Shown here one piece after another: positions 1 to 7,788 of a DNA stretch of 64,000 nt; within the stretch, counting starts at the first letter, position 1; the number at the start of each line of letters is the position of its first letter. Origin of the DNA: Microbacterium sp. SLBN-154 (GTDB taxonomy: Bacteria; Actinomycetota; Actinomycetes; Actinomycetales; Microbacteriaceae). Below the pieces are notes generated by a model, which ran no database searches, was not told the origin of the DNA, and was given only the letters and a program-made list of their open reading frames with translations. The position numbers and the translations under genes are program-made. The stretch covers positions 806,001 to 870,000 of the forward strand of contig NZ_VFNL01000001.1 in the NCBI RefSeq assembly GCF_006715565.1, read 5' to 3'.

Positions 1-601
1 CGTCCTCGGCCGTGGACTCGCGGGAGTCGAGATCTCCTCGTTCGCCGGCGACGTCGAGCTCTCCGATGAGCGACTCGAGCCGTTCTGGGCACGCGCGGCC
101 GAACTCGGCGTCGTGATCTTCCTCCACCCGTTCGGGTGCAGTCTCGACGAGCGTCTCGACCGGTTCTACCTCGCCAACACGGTGGGGCAGCCGGTGGAGA
201 ACGCGGTGGCGCTGTCGCACCTCATCTTCTCGGGCGTGCTCGACCGGCATCCCGATCTGAAGATCGTCGCCGCGCACGGCGGTGGGTACCTTCCCACGGT
301 GATCGGGCGCTCCGATCACGCCTGGCGGGTGCGGCCCGATGCGCGCCGCTGCGCGCACCTGCCGTCGACGTACCTGTCGAAGCTGTGGTTCGACACGGTG
401 GTGCACGACGCCCGGACGCTGCGAGCCCTCGTCGACGTCGCGGGCGGCGCGAAGGTCGTCCTCGGCAGCGACTACCCGTTTGACATGGGACTGGAAGACC
501 CGGTCTCCTTCGTGCGGGACGCCGACCTTCCCGAGGAGATCACCCGGGCGATCCTGTCGGGGAACGCCGCCGAGCTCCTGCGGACGCGGGTGAAGGTATG
601 A
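1..601 (+). CDS. Amidohydrolase family protein (ACMSD/resorcylate decarboxylase type), 5' end missing
   Basis: The reading frame is open from the first base, so the N-terminus lies outside the window; about 199 residues are visible. Conserved pieces of the amidohydrolase-2 fold are present: VVIFLHPFG (a histidine after a beta strand), the helix with FSGVLDRHPDLKIVAAHGGG, and the C-terminal LGSDYPFDMG, whose aspartate is a typical metal ligand or catalytic residue. Members decarboxylate or hydrolyse aromatic and ring-fission acids such as 2-amino-3-carboxymuconate semialdehyde. The stop codon overlaps the start of the next gene (ATGA at 598-601), which indicates translational coupling with the fumarylacetoacetase-family enzyme and suggests one catabolic pathway. 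The exact substrate cannot be read from the sequence. Confidence 0.8.
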   Translation, partial: VLGRGLAGVEISSFAGDVELSDERLEPFWARAAELGVVIFLHPFGCSLDERLDRFYLANTVGQPVENAVALSHLIFSGVLDRHPDLKIVAAHGGGYLPTVIGRSDHAWRVRPDARRCAHLPSTYLSKLWFDTVVHDARTLRALVDVAGGAKVVLGSDYPFDMGLEDPVSFVRDADLPEEITRAILSGNAAELLRTRVKV

Positions 602-1581
602 AGATCGCACGCTGGACCGGTGGGGGCGAGGGCTTCATCATCGAAGATCGCGTCGTGCCGTTCCCCGACGGACTGACCGTCGGCCGAGTGCTGGCGGGCG
701 GACTGCCGCTCGCGCAGGCGCTGTACCACCGGGTCGCCGACAGTCGCACGATCGCCGATCACGGGCAGCCGCTCGCAGATGTCACGCTGCTGGCGCCCCT
801 GCAGCCGGCCTCGGTCCGTGATTTCGTGACCTTCGAAGAGCACGTCGAGGGCGTGAGTGCGGGCGTCGAGGGCAAGAGCAACGTCGCCGACGAGTGGTAT
901 CAGGCGCCGACGTTCTACTTCACCAATCCGCACACGATCCTCGGACCGGGCCAACCGGTCAGCCCGCCGGTCACCGAGCGCCTCGACTTCGAGCTCGAGG
1001 TCGCCGTCGTCATCGGCGAGGTCGCCGGATCGACCGGGTCGAACCTCGACGCCGAGCAGGCGGCGGCGCACATCTTCGGGTACACGATCATGAACGACTG
1101 GTCGGCCCGTGACCTTCAGGCGCGGGAGATGAAGGTGCGCCTCGGCCCGGCGAAGGGCAAGGACTTCGGCACGAGCCTCGGTCCGTGGATCGTCACCGCC
1201 GACGAGCTCGCGCATCATCTCGACGACGACGGATTCCTGGCCATCCGCGCCGAGGTGCGGGTCAACGGCGTGCTCATCGGCGACGACCTCGTGTCGAACA
1301 TGGGGTGGCCTTTCCCCGAGCTCGTCGCCTATGCCTCGCGCAACTCCCGCGTCGCACCCGGGGACGTGCTCGGCTCGGGGACGGTCGGAAACGGCGGATG
1401 CCTCGGCGAGCTGTGGGGTCGGAACGGCGACCTGACACCCCCGCCGCTGAAGCCCGGCGACACGGTGACGATGTCGGTCGAGGGCCTCGGCGAGCTGAGC
1501 GGCCAGGTCGGGGAGTACGTCCCGGCCCCCGACCTGCCCGCCGCGCGTCCTCGGCCACGGGTGCGACACCGTGCACTTTAG
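598..1581 (+). CDS. Fumarylacetoacetate hydrolase (FAH) family protein
   Basis: This 327-residue protein has an N-terminal cap region and then the FAH barrel. The FAH signatures are FYFTNPHTILGPG, LDFELEVAVVIGE (metal-binding acidic residues), YTIMNDWSARDLQ and GSGTVGNGGCLGELWGRNG. Family members cleave carbon-carbon bonds, decarboxylate or hydrate beta-keto acids from aromatic degradation, using a divalent metal. It is coupled to the upstream amidohydrolase by an ATGA overlap. Its coding sequence ends at an unusually AT-rich stretch that looks like the promoter of the next gene. The last twenty residues are Arg/Pro-rich and may not belong to the fold. Confidence 0.85.
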   Translation: MKIARWTGGGEGFIIEDRVVPFPDGLTVGRVLAGGLPLAQALYHRVADSRTIADHGQPLADVTLLAPLQPASVRDFVTFEEHVEGVSAGVEGKSNVADEWYQAPTFYFTNPHTILGPGQPVSPPVTERLDFELEVAVVIGEVAGSTGSNLDAEQAAAHIFGYTIMNDWSARDLQAREMKVRLGPAKGKDFGTSLGPWIVTADELAHHLDDDGFLAIRAEVRVNGVLIGDDLVSNMGWPFPELVAYASRNSRVAPGDVLGSGTVGNGGCLGELWGRNGDLTPPPLKPGDTVTMSVEGLGELSGQVGEYVPAPDLPAARPRPRVRHRAL

Positions 1582-1610
1582 TTGCTTTTAGACCGAAGCT
1601 CACATAAAAT
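1582..1610 (+). promoter_or_regulatory. Probable promoter of the MFS exporter gene
   Basis: TTGCTT (1582-1587) and TAAAAT (1605-1610) are separated by 17 bases, in the most AT-rich stretch of the neighbourhood. Immediately downstream, GGACC (1611-1615) and GGTCC (1625-1629) form an imperfect inverted repeat that could be an operator over the transcription start. No regulator gene lies nearby. The promoter makes start codons before about 1617 unlikely for the next gene. Confidence 0.5.
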
Positions 1611-1710
1611 GGACCTGACGTCGGGGTCCTCTGGGCCCGTTCCCGCCGTGATGGATCGGACGGGGCACACCGAGTCGCGTCGACGGCCCGATCGATCGGG
1701 CACATCGAAT

Positions 1711-3207
1711 ATGCCGCTCTCCCGCGCCAGGCTCCGCCTGCTCGTCTTCTCCCTTCTCACCGCCGCCTTCCTCGGCGCCCTCGATCACACGGTCGTCGCG
1801 ACATCGCTCGCCACGGTCGCCGGCGACCTGGGTGCTCTGGAGCACATGAGCTGGGTGGTCGTCGGCTACACCCTCGCCGCGACCGTGCTGCTTCCCGTCC
1901 TCGGCAAGCTCGGCGACATCCTGGGGCCGCGGGCGGTCTTCTTGACGTCGCTCGTCGTCTTCATCGTCGCGTCGCTCGCGTGCGGCTTCGCCCAGGACAT
2001 GACCCAGCTCGTCATCGCGCGCGTGCTGCAGGGCGCGAGCTCGGCCGGGCTGCAGCTGATGTCGCAGACAATCGTCGCCTACGTCACCACTCCGCGCGAG
2101 AGGCCTCGGTACCTCGCGATCATCGGCGCCGCCTTCCCGGTCGCCATCGTGCTCGGGCCCCTCTTCGGCGGTCTCATCACCGATTTCTGGGGATGGCCGT
2201 GGGTGTTCTGGGTCAATGTGCCCGTGGGCCTTGTCGCCCTGGTGCTCGCCCTCTTCGCGGTGCCGCACGTCGAACCCTCGGGAAGGCGCAGCTTCGACGT
2301 CCCGGGAGCGGTGCTCTTCACCGCGGCGATGGTCGCCCTGGTGCTCGCCGTGAGCTGGGTCGGCGACCCCGCGGCATCCGTTCCGGTGCTCATCGCCTTC
2401 GCGATCGCCGGGGTGGCCTTCACCGCGTTCTTCGTCGTGGAGGCCCGGGTCGCCGAGCCGTTCGTACCGCTGCGCGCGTTCCGCAACCGCACCGTCGCAG
2501 CGGGGATCGCCCTGTCGGGGATCATCGGGATCGGCCTGTTCTCGGTGACGGCCTACCTTCCGACGTACTTCCAGATGGCCTACGGCACCACCGCGACCGT
2601 GTCGGGGCTCGTTCCGATCGCCACGGTGTTCGGGATGCTGGTGGCCAACCTCGGCACCGGGTGGCTCGCCAGCCGCACGGGACGCTACCGGCCCTACCCG
2701 ATCATCGGCACGACCCTGGGCGCCGTCGGACTGTTCATCATGTCGCTGCTGCCGGTCGGGCTCCCCCTCTGGGTGCCGATGGTGGTCATGGCGGTGGTCG
2801 GTCTCGGCACCGGCAGCTTCATGAGCCTCGTGATCGCCGTCGTGCAGTCGGCCACGCCGCGCAGCGAGACCGGCAGCATCACCGCGACGATCAACCTCGT
2901 CCGTCAAGTCGGCTCGACGGTGGCGACCGCCGTCATCGGCGGCGTGGTCGGTTTCGGCGTCGCCGCACGCCTGCCCTCCATGATCGATCCGAACGGGCTC
3001 ACTCCGCAGGTCGTGCGCGAATCCTCCCTCGCCGTCCAGACCGAAGTCGCGGCGATCTACCGCGACGTGCTGGCCCCCGTCTTCCTCGCCCTCGCCGTCG
3101 TCTACGCCCTCGGCATCATCGCCGCGCTCCTCCTTCCCGGCGGCAGGCTCTCCGACGAGGCGCCTGCCGACATCACCGTCGACGCAGATCGCGTCGCCAC
3201 ACCCTGA
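1711..3207 (+). CDS. MFS exporter, DHA2 (EmrB/QacA) family
   Basis: A 498-residue membrane protein with about 14 hydrophobic segments, the hallmark of DHA2 proton antiporters that export drugs or toxic metabolites. The N-terminus LVFSLLTAAFLGALDHTVV carries the D-x-x-(I/V)V motif of helix 1. GKLGDILGPRAVF is the helix 2-3 loop motif A, and GPLFGGLI is the motif C glycine/proline pattern. The open frame extends upstream to 1582, but that stretch looks like the promoter, so ATG 1711, just before the first transmembrane helix, is preferred. ATG 1651 is an alternative; neither has a convincing ribosome binding site. It lies between the FAH and GMC enzymes and may export a pathway intermediate. 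Confidence 0.8.
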   Translation: MPLSRARLRLLVFSLLTAAFLGALDHTVVATSLATVAGDLGALEHMSWVVVGYTLAATVLLPVLGKLGDILGPRAVFLTSLVVFIVASLACGFAQDMTQLVIARVLQGASSAGLQLMSQTIVAYVTTPRERPRYLAIIGAAFPVAIVLGPLFGGLITDFWGWPWVFWVNVPVGLVALVLALFAVPHVEPSGRRSFDVPGAVLFTAAMVALVLAVSWVGDPAASVPVLIAFAIAGVAFTAFFVVEARVAEPFVPLRAFRNRTVAAGIALSGIIGIGLFSVTAYLPTYFQMAYGTTATVSGLVPIATVFGMLVANLGTGWLASRTGRYRPYPIIGTTLGAVGLFIMSLLPVGLPLWVPMVVMAVVGLGTGSFMSLVIAVVQSATPRSETGSITATINLVRQVGSTVATAVIGGVVGFGVAARLPSMIDPNGLTPQVVRESSLAVQTEVAAIYRDVLAPVFLALAVVYALGIIAALLLPGGRLSDEAPADITVDADRVATP

Positions 3208-3234
3208 ACCCGCTCACTCGAACCAGGAGTCACC

Positions 3235-4827
3235 ATGTCCGACACCCGCACCATCGCCATCGTGGGCAGCGGCCCGATCGGCAGCGCCTACGCGCGCACC
3301 ATCCTCGAGGGCGCCCCTGACACGCGCGTCGTCATGTTCGAGGCAGGGCCCACCCTCACCGACCCTCCCGGCCAGAGCATCCGCAACATCGCCGATCCCG
3401 ATGCCAAGGCGCGGGCGCGGGAGATGTCGCAGGGTCCGCAGGCCGGTGACTTCCGCTCGCAGCTCGGGATCCCCGAGTCGGTGGTCGTCGAGGGCATGTT
3501 CACCGCCCGTCAGGGCACGCACCTGCTCGACTTCGGCGGTCCGGGCTCCGCACATGCGCCGACCTTCGGAGCCGTGGCCGCCTCGACGAACGTCGGCGGT
3601 CAGGGAGCGCACTGGACGTGTGCGACGCCGGCGCCGCAGTTCAGCGAGCGGGTCGGATTCATCGACGACGTCGAGTGGGAGGAGCTCATCACCGAGGCCG
3701 GCCGCCTGCTGCACGTGCAGAGCGCCGCATTCGCCGACTCGCGGGTGGGTGAGGCGATCCGCTCGCTCCTCGACGAGGAGTTCGGCGCCGAGCTGCCCGA
3801 CGGGTTCGGTCCGAGCACCCTCCCGGTCGCGGGCGACCCGCAGCCCGACGGCACGATGCGGTGGGCGGGAGCCGACGTCGTCCTCGGCCCGCTCGTCGAA
3901 CCGGGTCATCCGCTCGCCGACCGCTTCGAGCTGCGCGACCTCACCCTCGTCCGCCGGATCGAGCACGACGGCACGCGCGCCACCGGTGTGTCCATCGAGG
4001 ATCTCCGCACCGGGGAGCGCTCCACGGTCGACGCCGACCTCGTCGTCGTCGCCGCCGACGCGTTCCGCTCGCCGCAGCTGCTGTGGGCGTCGGGCATCCG
4101 TCCGCAGGCGCTCGGTCGGTATCTCACCGAGCATCCCGTCGTGATCTCCACGGTCGCCCTCGATGCCGAGAAGATGCGGCGCTTCGCCGACGAGTCCGAC
4201 CTCGCCGAAGAGAAGGCACGCCGCGCGGTCAACCCCGTCGACCCCGTTGCCGCGGTCAACCGCATCCCGTTCTCCGAGCCCGATCACCCCTTCTCGCTGC
4301 AGGTGATGTATTCCGAGACCACGCCCTTCCTCATGGAGCCGGGCACCCCCTACGCCGAGAACGAGTGGGGCTACGTGAACATGGGCTACGGACTGCGCAA
4401 GCGCCCGCGCGTCGACGACGGAGTGCGCTTCGTCGACGATGAGCTCGACTGGCGCGGGTTTCCGAACATGACCATCGAGTACGCGCTCACCGACGACGAG
4501 GAGCGCGAGATCGCCGCGGCGACCGAACGCCTTCGTCGCGCCGGGAACGCACTGGGACACTTCGTCGCCGAACCGCGGCTGCTTCCGGCCGGATCGAGCC
4601 TGCACTACATGGGGACGATGCGGATGGGCGAGTCCGATGACGGCACGTCGGTCGCCGATCCCTGGTCGCGTGTCTGGGGGTTCGACAACCTCGTGGTGGG
4701 TGGCAACGGGCTGATCCCGACGGCGAACACCGTCAACCCGACTTTGATGAGCACCGCGATCGCCGTGCGCGGCGCGCGCAAGGCGCTCGAGCAGCTGCGC
4801 GCCGCGGAGGTGACCTCGGCCCGCTGA
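3235..4827 (+). CDS. GMC oxidoreductase, pyranose-2-oxidase / C-glycoside 3-oxidase-like
   Basis: This 530-residue flavoenzyme begins with the FAD Rossmann motif GSGPIG (11-16). GAHWTCATP around His126 matches the region that binds FAD covalently in fungal pyranose 2-oxidase (THWTCATP). The C-terminal GMC domain has SLHYMGTMRMG (His457) and NTVNPTLM (Asn498/Asn501), positions expected to supply the catalytic His/Asn pair. Known relatives oxidise free sugars or sugar moieties of glycosides at C2 or C3 using O2 or another acceptor; some Microbacterium members act on C-glycosides. AGGAG at 3225-3229 fixes the start. There is no signal peptide, so it acts in the cytoplasm. Substrate identity is inference. 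Confidence 0.85.
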   Translation: MSDTRTIAIVGSGPIGSAYARTILEGAPDTRVVMFEAGPTLTDPPGQSIRNIADPDAKARAREMSQGPQAGDFRSQLGIPESVVVEGMFTARQGTHLLDFGGPGSAHAPTFGAVAASTNVGGQGAHWTCATPAPQFSERVGFIDDVEWEELITEAGRLLHVQSAAFADSRVGEAIRSLLDEEFGAELPDGFGPSTLPVAGDPQPDGTMRWAGADVVLGPLVEPGHPLADRFELRDLTLVRRIEHDGTRATGVSIEDLRTGERSTVDADLVVVAADAFRSPQLLWASGIRPQALGRYLTEHPVVISTVALDAEKMRRFADESDLAEEKARRAVNPVDPVAAVNRIPFSEPDHPFSLQVMYSETTPFLMEPGTPYAENEWGYVNMGYGLRKRPRVDDGVRFVDDELDWRGFPNMTIEYALTDDEEREIAAATERLRRAGNALGHFVAEPRLLPAGSSLHYMGTMRMGESDDGTSVADPWSRVWGFDNLVVGGNGLIPTANTVNPTLMSTAIAVRGARKALEQLRAAEVTSAR

Positions 4828-4829
4828 GC

Positions 4830-4835
4830 CATAGT
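4830..4835 (+). promoter_or_regulatory. -10-like hexamer for the cysteine-desulfurase-like gene
   Basis: CATAGT ends six bases before ATG 4842, the spacing expected for a leaderless transcript. The gap to the upstream GMC gene is only 14 bases. Confidence 0.35.
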
Positions 4836-4841
4836 GGCTCC

Positions 4842-6041
4842 ATGAGCTTCGACATCGAGGGGTTCCGTGCGCAGTTCCCCTCCCTCGCCTCCGGCATCGC
4901 GCACTTCGACGGCCCCGGCGGCACCCAGACGCCCCTCGCGGTCGCCGAGGCGATCGCGCGCACGCTGACCGCGCCCCTGTCCAATCGCGGCTCGTCGGTG
5001 CGCAGCGAACGGAACGCGGATGACGCGGTCGCCGCGTTCCGTCTGGCGGCGGCCGATCTGCTGGCCGCCGACCCGCGCGGTGTGGTCTACGGACGGAGCG
5101 CCACGCAGCTCACCTACGACCTCTCCCGGACCCTCGCCGCCTCGTGGGCGGAGGGTGACGAGATCGTCGTGTCCGAGCTCGACCACGACGCCAACGTCCG
5201 CCCCTGGGTGCAGGCGGCCGAGGCACGCGGCGTGAGCGTGCGGTGGCTGTCGCTGGATCCGGCCACGGCCGAGCTCGACCTCTCGGGTCTCGACGAGATC
5301 GTCAACGACCGCACCCGGCTGGTCGCGGTCACCGCGGCATCCAATCTCCTCGGCACCATCCCGCCCGTCGCTCGCATCGCGGCCCGCGCCCACGCCGTGG
5401 GGGCTCTCGTCCACGTCGACGGTGTGCACTACGCCGCTCACGCATCGGTCGATGTCACCGCCCTCGGCGCGGACTTCTTCGTGTGCTCGCCGTACAAGTT
5501 CTTCGGTCCGCACTGTGCGGTCCTCGTCTCCGATCCGGCGCTGCTGGAGACCCTGCACCCCGACAAACTCGTCCCCTCGACCGACCAGGTGCCCGAGCGC
5601 TTCGAGCTCGGCACCCTGCCCTACGAGACCCTCGCCGGCGTCACCGCCGCGGTCGACGTGATCGCCGGGATCGCGCCGCCCGCCTCGTCTCGCCGCGAGC
5701 GCCTCGTCGCCGCGCACCACCTGATCGAGCGGCACGAGACGGCGCTGCGCGAACGCATCGAGACCCGCGTCGCCGAGCTCGGCCTCGAGGTGCATTCGCG
5801 CGCGGACCGACGCACGCCGACGCTCTACGTCACCCTCGGTGACCGGGTCGCGTCGGCGGCGTCGAGCTTTCTCGCCGAGCGCGACATCCTCGCCCCGTCG
5901 GGGAGCTTCTATGCCTGGGAGACCTTCCGGGCGCTCCGCCTCCCGGTCGAAGCCGGCATGCGCATCGGGGTCGCCGCGTACACGAGCGACGACGACGTCG
6001 ATCGCCTCCTCGAAGGACTTTCGGAGTTTCTGACACGATGA
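4842..6041 (+). CDS. Cysteine desulfurase-like protein (class V aminotransferase fold)
   Basis: A 399-residue fold-type I PLP enzyme. Asp193 and His196 lie in the HVDGVHYAAH cofactor region and the Schiff-base lysine is Lys219 in CSPYKFFGPH. The N-terminal FDGPGGTQTP and SNRGSS motifs belong to the cysteine-desulfurase-like subgroup without a proven sulfur-transfer role. It lacks the long catalytic-cysteine loop of true IscS/NifS. The gene follows the GMC oxidoreductase closely, probably with its own leaderless promoter, and overlaps the next gene by ATGA. Its reaction in this context is unknown. Confidence 0.8.
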   Translation: MSFDIEGFRAQFPSLASGIAHFDGPGGTQTPLAVAEAIARTLTAPLSNRGSSVRSERNADDAVAAFRLAAADLLAADPRGVVYGRSATQLTYDLSRTLAASWAEGDEIVVSELDHDANVRPWVQAAEARGVSVRWLSLDPATAELDLSGLDEIVNDRTRLVAVTAASNLLGTIPPVARIAARAHAVGALVHVDGVHYAAHASVDVTALGADFFVCSPYKFFGPHCAVLVSDPALLETLHPDKLVPSTDQVPERFELGTLPYETLAGVTAAVDVIAGIAPPASSRRERLVAAHHLIERHETALRERIETRVAELGLEVHSRADRRTPTLYVTLGDRVASAASSFLAERDILAPSGSFYAWETFRALRLPVEAGMRIGVAAYTSDDDVDRLLEGLSEFLTR

Positions 6042-6763
6042 CCGCCCCTGCCCCTGCCCCTGCCCCTGCCCCCGCGCCCGCCCCCGCGTCCTCGGCCGCC
6101 GAGCCGCCGCGCCTGTCCGGCCTCTTCGGCGACATGGAGCTGCTCGTCGTCATCCTTCTCGGCATCGTCTCGGTGTCCACCGCCTACACCTCGTTCCAGT
6201 CGACGCTGTACGACGGTCTCACCGCGTCGTCGTACTCGCAGGCGCAGAACACACAGACCGAGGCCGAGTCGCTGTACCTCGAGGCGAACCAGACCTACGT
6301 GCAGGACGTCCAGACCTGGGGTCGGCTCACCGAACTGTCGGTCGACATGGACAACCCCGACCCCGTGATCGCCGACGCCGCGAGTGCGAAGTTCGACACC
6401 CTCCAGTTCGTGCTCGTCGATGAGATCTTCGATGCGGCCATCACCTGGTCCGACGAGGAGACCACCGCCACCGGCGATTACGTCGGGCCGTTCGAGTCGG
6501 AGGAGTACTTCGCCGCCCGCTTCGGTGCCTGGGCCGAAGAGGATGACCGCAGCACGGCGCTCTTCGAGAGTGCGGAGGAGTACAACACCCTCGGTGACCG
6601 GCTGCAGCTGAACACCGTGCTGATGGCGATCACCCTGTTCCTCCTCGGTGTCGCCGCGGTGGTCAAGCGCCGTCGCATCCAGTGGATCCTCATCGGATTC
6701 GGTATGTCGATCTTCACCGTCGCCGCCGTGCTGACCGCCCTGGTGCCGTTCGCCTGGTTCTGA
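6038..6763 (+). CDS. Membrane protein with Pro-Ala repeat N-terminus, unknown function
   Basis: A 241-residue protein. Residues 3-18 are an uninterrupted Pro-Ala repeat, followed by one hydrophobic helix (about 34-50). A soluble acidic region rich in Glu, Gln and Ser (about 52-190) comes next, then two closely spaced C-terminal helices (about 198-237) around a KRRRIQW loop. I do not recognise a family. It starts inside the stop codon of the previous gene and is followed by another small membrane protein, so the two may form an envelope unit. Confidence 0.65.
   Translation: MTAPAPAPAPAPAPAPASSAAEPPRLSGLFGDMELLVVILLGIVSVSTAYTSFQSTLYDGLTASSYSQAQNTQTEAESLYLEANQTYVQDVQTWGRLTELSVDMDNPDPVIADAASAKFDTLQFVLVDEIFDAAITWSDEETTATGDYVGPFESEEYFAARFGAWAEEDDRSTALFESAEEYNTLGDRLQLNTVLMAITLFLLGVAAVVKRRRIQWILIGFGMSIFTVAAVLTALVPFAWF
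6041..6087 (+). repeat. Hexanucleotide Pro-Ala repeat
   Basis: About five CCCCTG-type hexamers run into three GC-rich variants just after the start codon. Length changes by slippage would keep the frame and alter only the number of Pro-Ala pairs. Confidence 0.7.
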
Positions 6764-6803
6764 TCGGATGGGTTCTGACCCGCGTGATCTGAGGAGGCAA
6801 TCG

Positions 6804-7331
6804 ATGGCATCCATTCCTGAGGATCCCCGTCCGGAGCTCACTCCCCTCGCCGCCCTGACCTCGAGCTTCGTGACGGAGCAGTCGGTGTACGGGGTGATCC
6901 TGGTGTCGGGGATGATCGTCATGAGCGGCGCGGGGGATCCCACGAGTCTCAGCGTCTTCGTGGTCGTCGTCAGCACCGTCGTCGTCTTCTGGGGCGCTCA
7001 CGTCTACGCCGGTACGGTCGCCGGTCACGGCTTCGGGCGCGATGCGCGCCCGCTGTCGGTCGCCTTCCGCCGCGCGGTGCGGCAGTCCAACGGGCTGCTC
7101 GTGTCCGCGCTGATCCCCTGTGCAATCCTTCTGCTCGGCACGGCGCGTCTGGTGGACGACCAACTCGCGATCTGGGCGGCTCTCCTCTCGGGCACCGTGC
7201 TGCTGGCCGCGCTCGGGTGGATCGCGTTCCGACGACGCGGCGCCTCGGTGCCGCGCAGTCTCGCCGGATCAGCGATGACAGCCGCGTTCGGCGCCGTCAT
7301 GGCGCTGCTGAAGGTCGTCGTCGTGCATTGA
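6804..7331 (+). CDS. Small integral membrane protein, unknown function
   Basis: A 175-residue protein with about five hydrophobic segments (VYGVILVSGMIVM, FVVVVSTVVVFWGAHVYAG, LLVSALIPCAILLLG, LAIWAALLSGTVLLAAL and a C-terminal one). An in-frame ATG exists at 6768, but GAGGAGG at 6791-6797 sits seven bases before ATG 6804, which decides the start. The conserved-looking WGAHVYAG within helix 2 resembles uncharacterised actinobacterial membrane families. Function unknown. Confidence 0.65.
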   Translation: MASIPEDPRPELTPLAALTSSFVTEQSVYGVILVSGMIVMSGAGDPTSLSVFVVVVSTVVVFWGAHVYAGTVAGHGFGRDARPLSVAFRRAVRQSNGLLVSALIPCAILLLGTARLVDDQLAIWAALLSGTVLLAALGWIAFRRRGASVPRSLAGSAMTAAFGAVMALLKVVVVH

Positions 7332-7355
7332 CTGCGGTGAGCATGCGTGCCCCGC

Positions 7356-7361
7356 TAGCGT
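7356..7361 (+). promoter_or_regulatory. -10-like hexamer, leaderless
   Basis: TAGCGT ends six bases before GTG 7368. Confidence 0.4.
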
Positions 7362-7367
7362 GAGGGC

Positions 7368-7772
7368 GTGCCCTTCGCCGTCGCTCTCACCGTCCTGCTC
7401 GTCCTGCTCGGCGCCTTCCAGCTGGCCCTCGCCGCCGGCGCCCCGCTCGGCCACTTCGCCTGGGGCGGGCAGCACCGCGTCCTGCCGACCCGGCTGCGTA
7501 TCGGGAGCGTGGTGTCGATCCTGATCTATGCCGTGATCGTGCTCATCGCCTGGAGTCGGGTCGGCGCGGTCGACCTCCTTCCGCGCGTCGTGTCGGAGGT
7601 GGGCATGTGGGTCGTCTTCGGCTACTTCGCGCTCGGGATCGTGATGAACGCGCTGTCGCGTTCGAGGCCGGAGCGGTTCACGATGACGCCGGTCTGCCTC
7701 GTGCTGGCGGTGCTGTCGTTCTTCATCGCGATGGGCTTCGACGACATCGAGATGGAGACGCTCACCCTCTGA
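7368..7772 (+). CDS. Small four-helix membrane protein, unknown function
   Basis: A 134-residue protein with four hydrophobic helices. The loop after helix 1 reads GAPLGHFAWGGQH, a motif shared by a widespread but uncharacterised family of small membrane proteins. The GTG start is supported by a -10 hexamer six bases upstream. It converges on the AAA ATPase gene with 16 bases between the stop codons. Confidence 0.65.
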   Translation: MPFAVALTVLLVLLGAFQLALAAGAPLGHFAWGGQHRVLPTRLRIGSVVSILIYAVIVLIAWSRVGAVDLLPRVVSEVGMWVVFGYFALGIVMNALSRSRPERFTMTPVCLVLAVLSFFIAMGFDDIEMETLTL

Positions 7773-7788
7773 CCGGCGGCAACGGGCA

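Noticed and set aside
1582..1710. Longer N-terminus of the MFS exporter from TTG 1582 or ATG 1609
   Set aside because: The stretch carries a good promoter (TTGCTT-17-TAAAAT) and encodes polar, non-conserved sequence before the first membrane helix.
3235..4827. Firm assignment as carminic-acid/puerarin C-glycoside oxidase
   Set aside because: Motifs support the pyranose-oxidase/C-glycoside-oxidase family, but the deglycosylase genes that would prove this pathway are not in the window.
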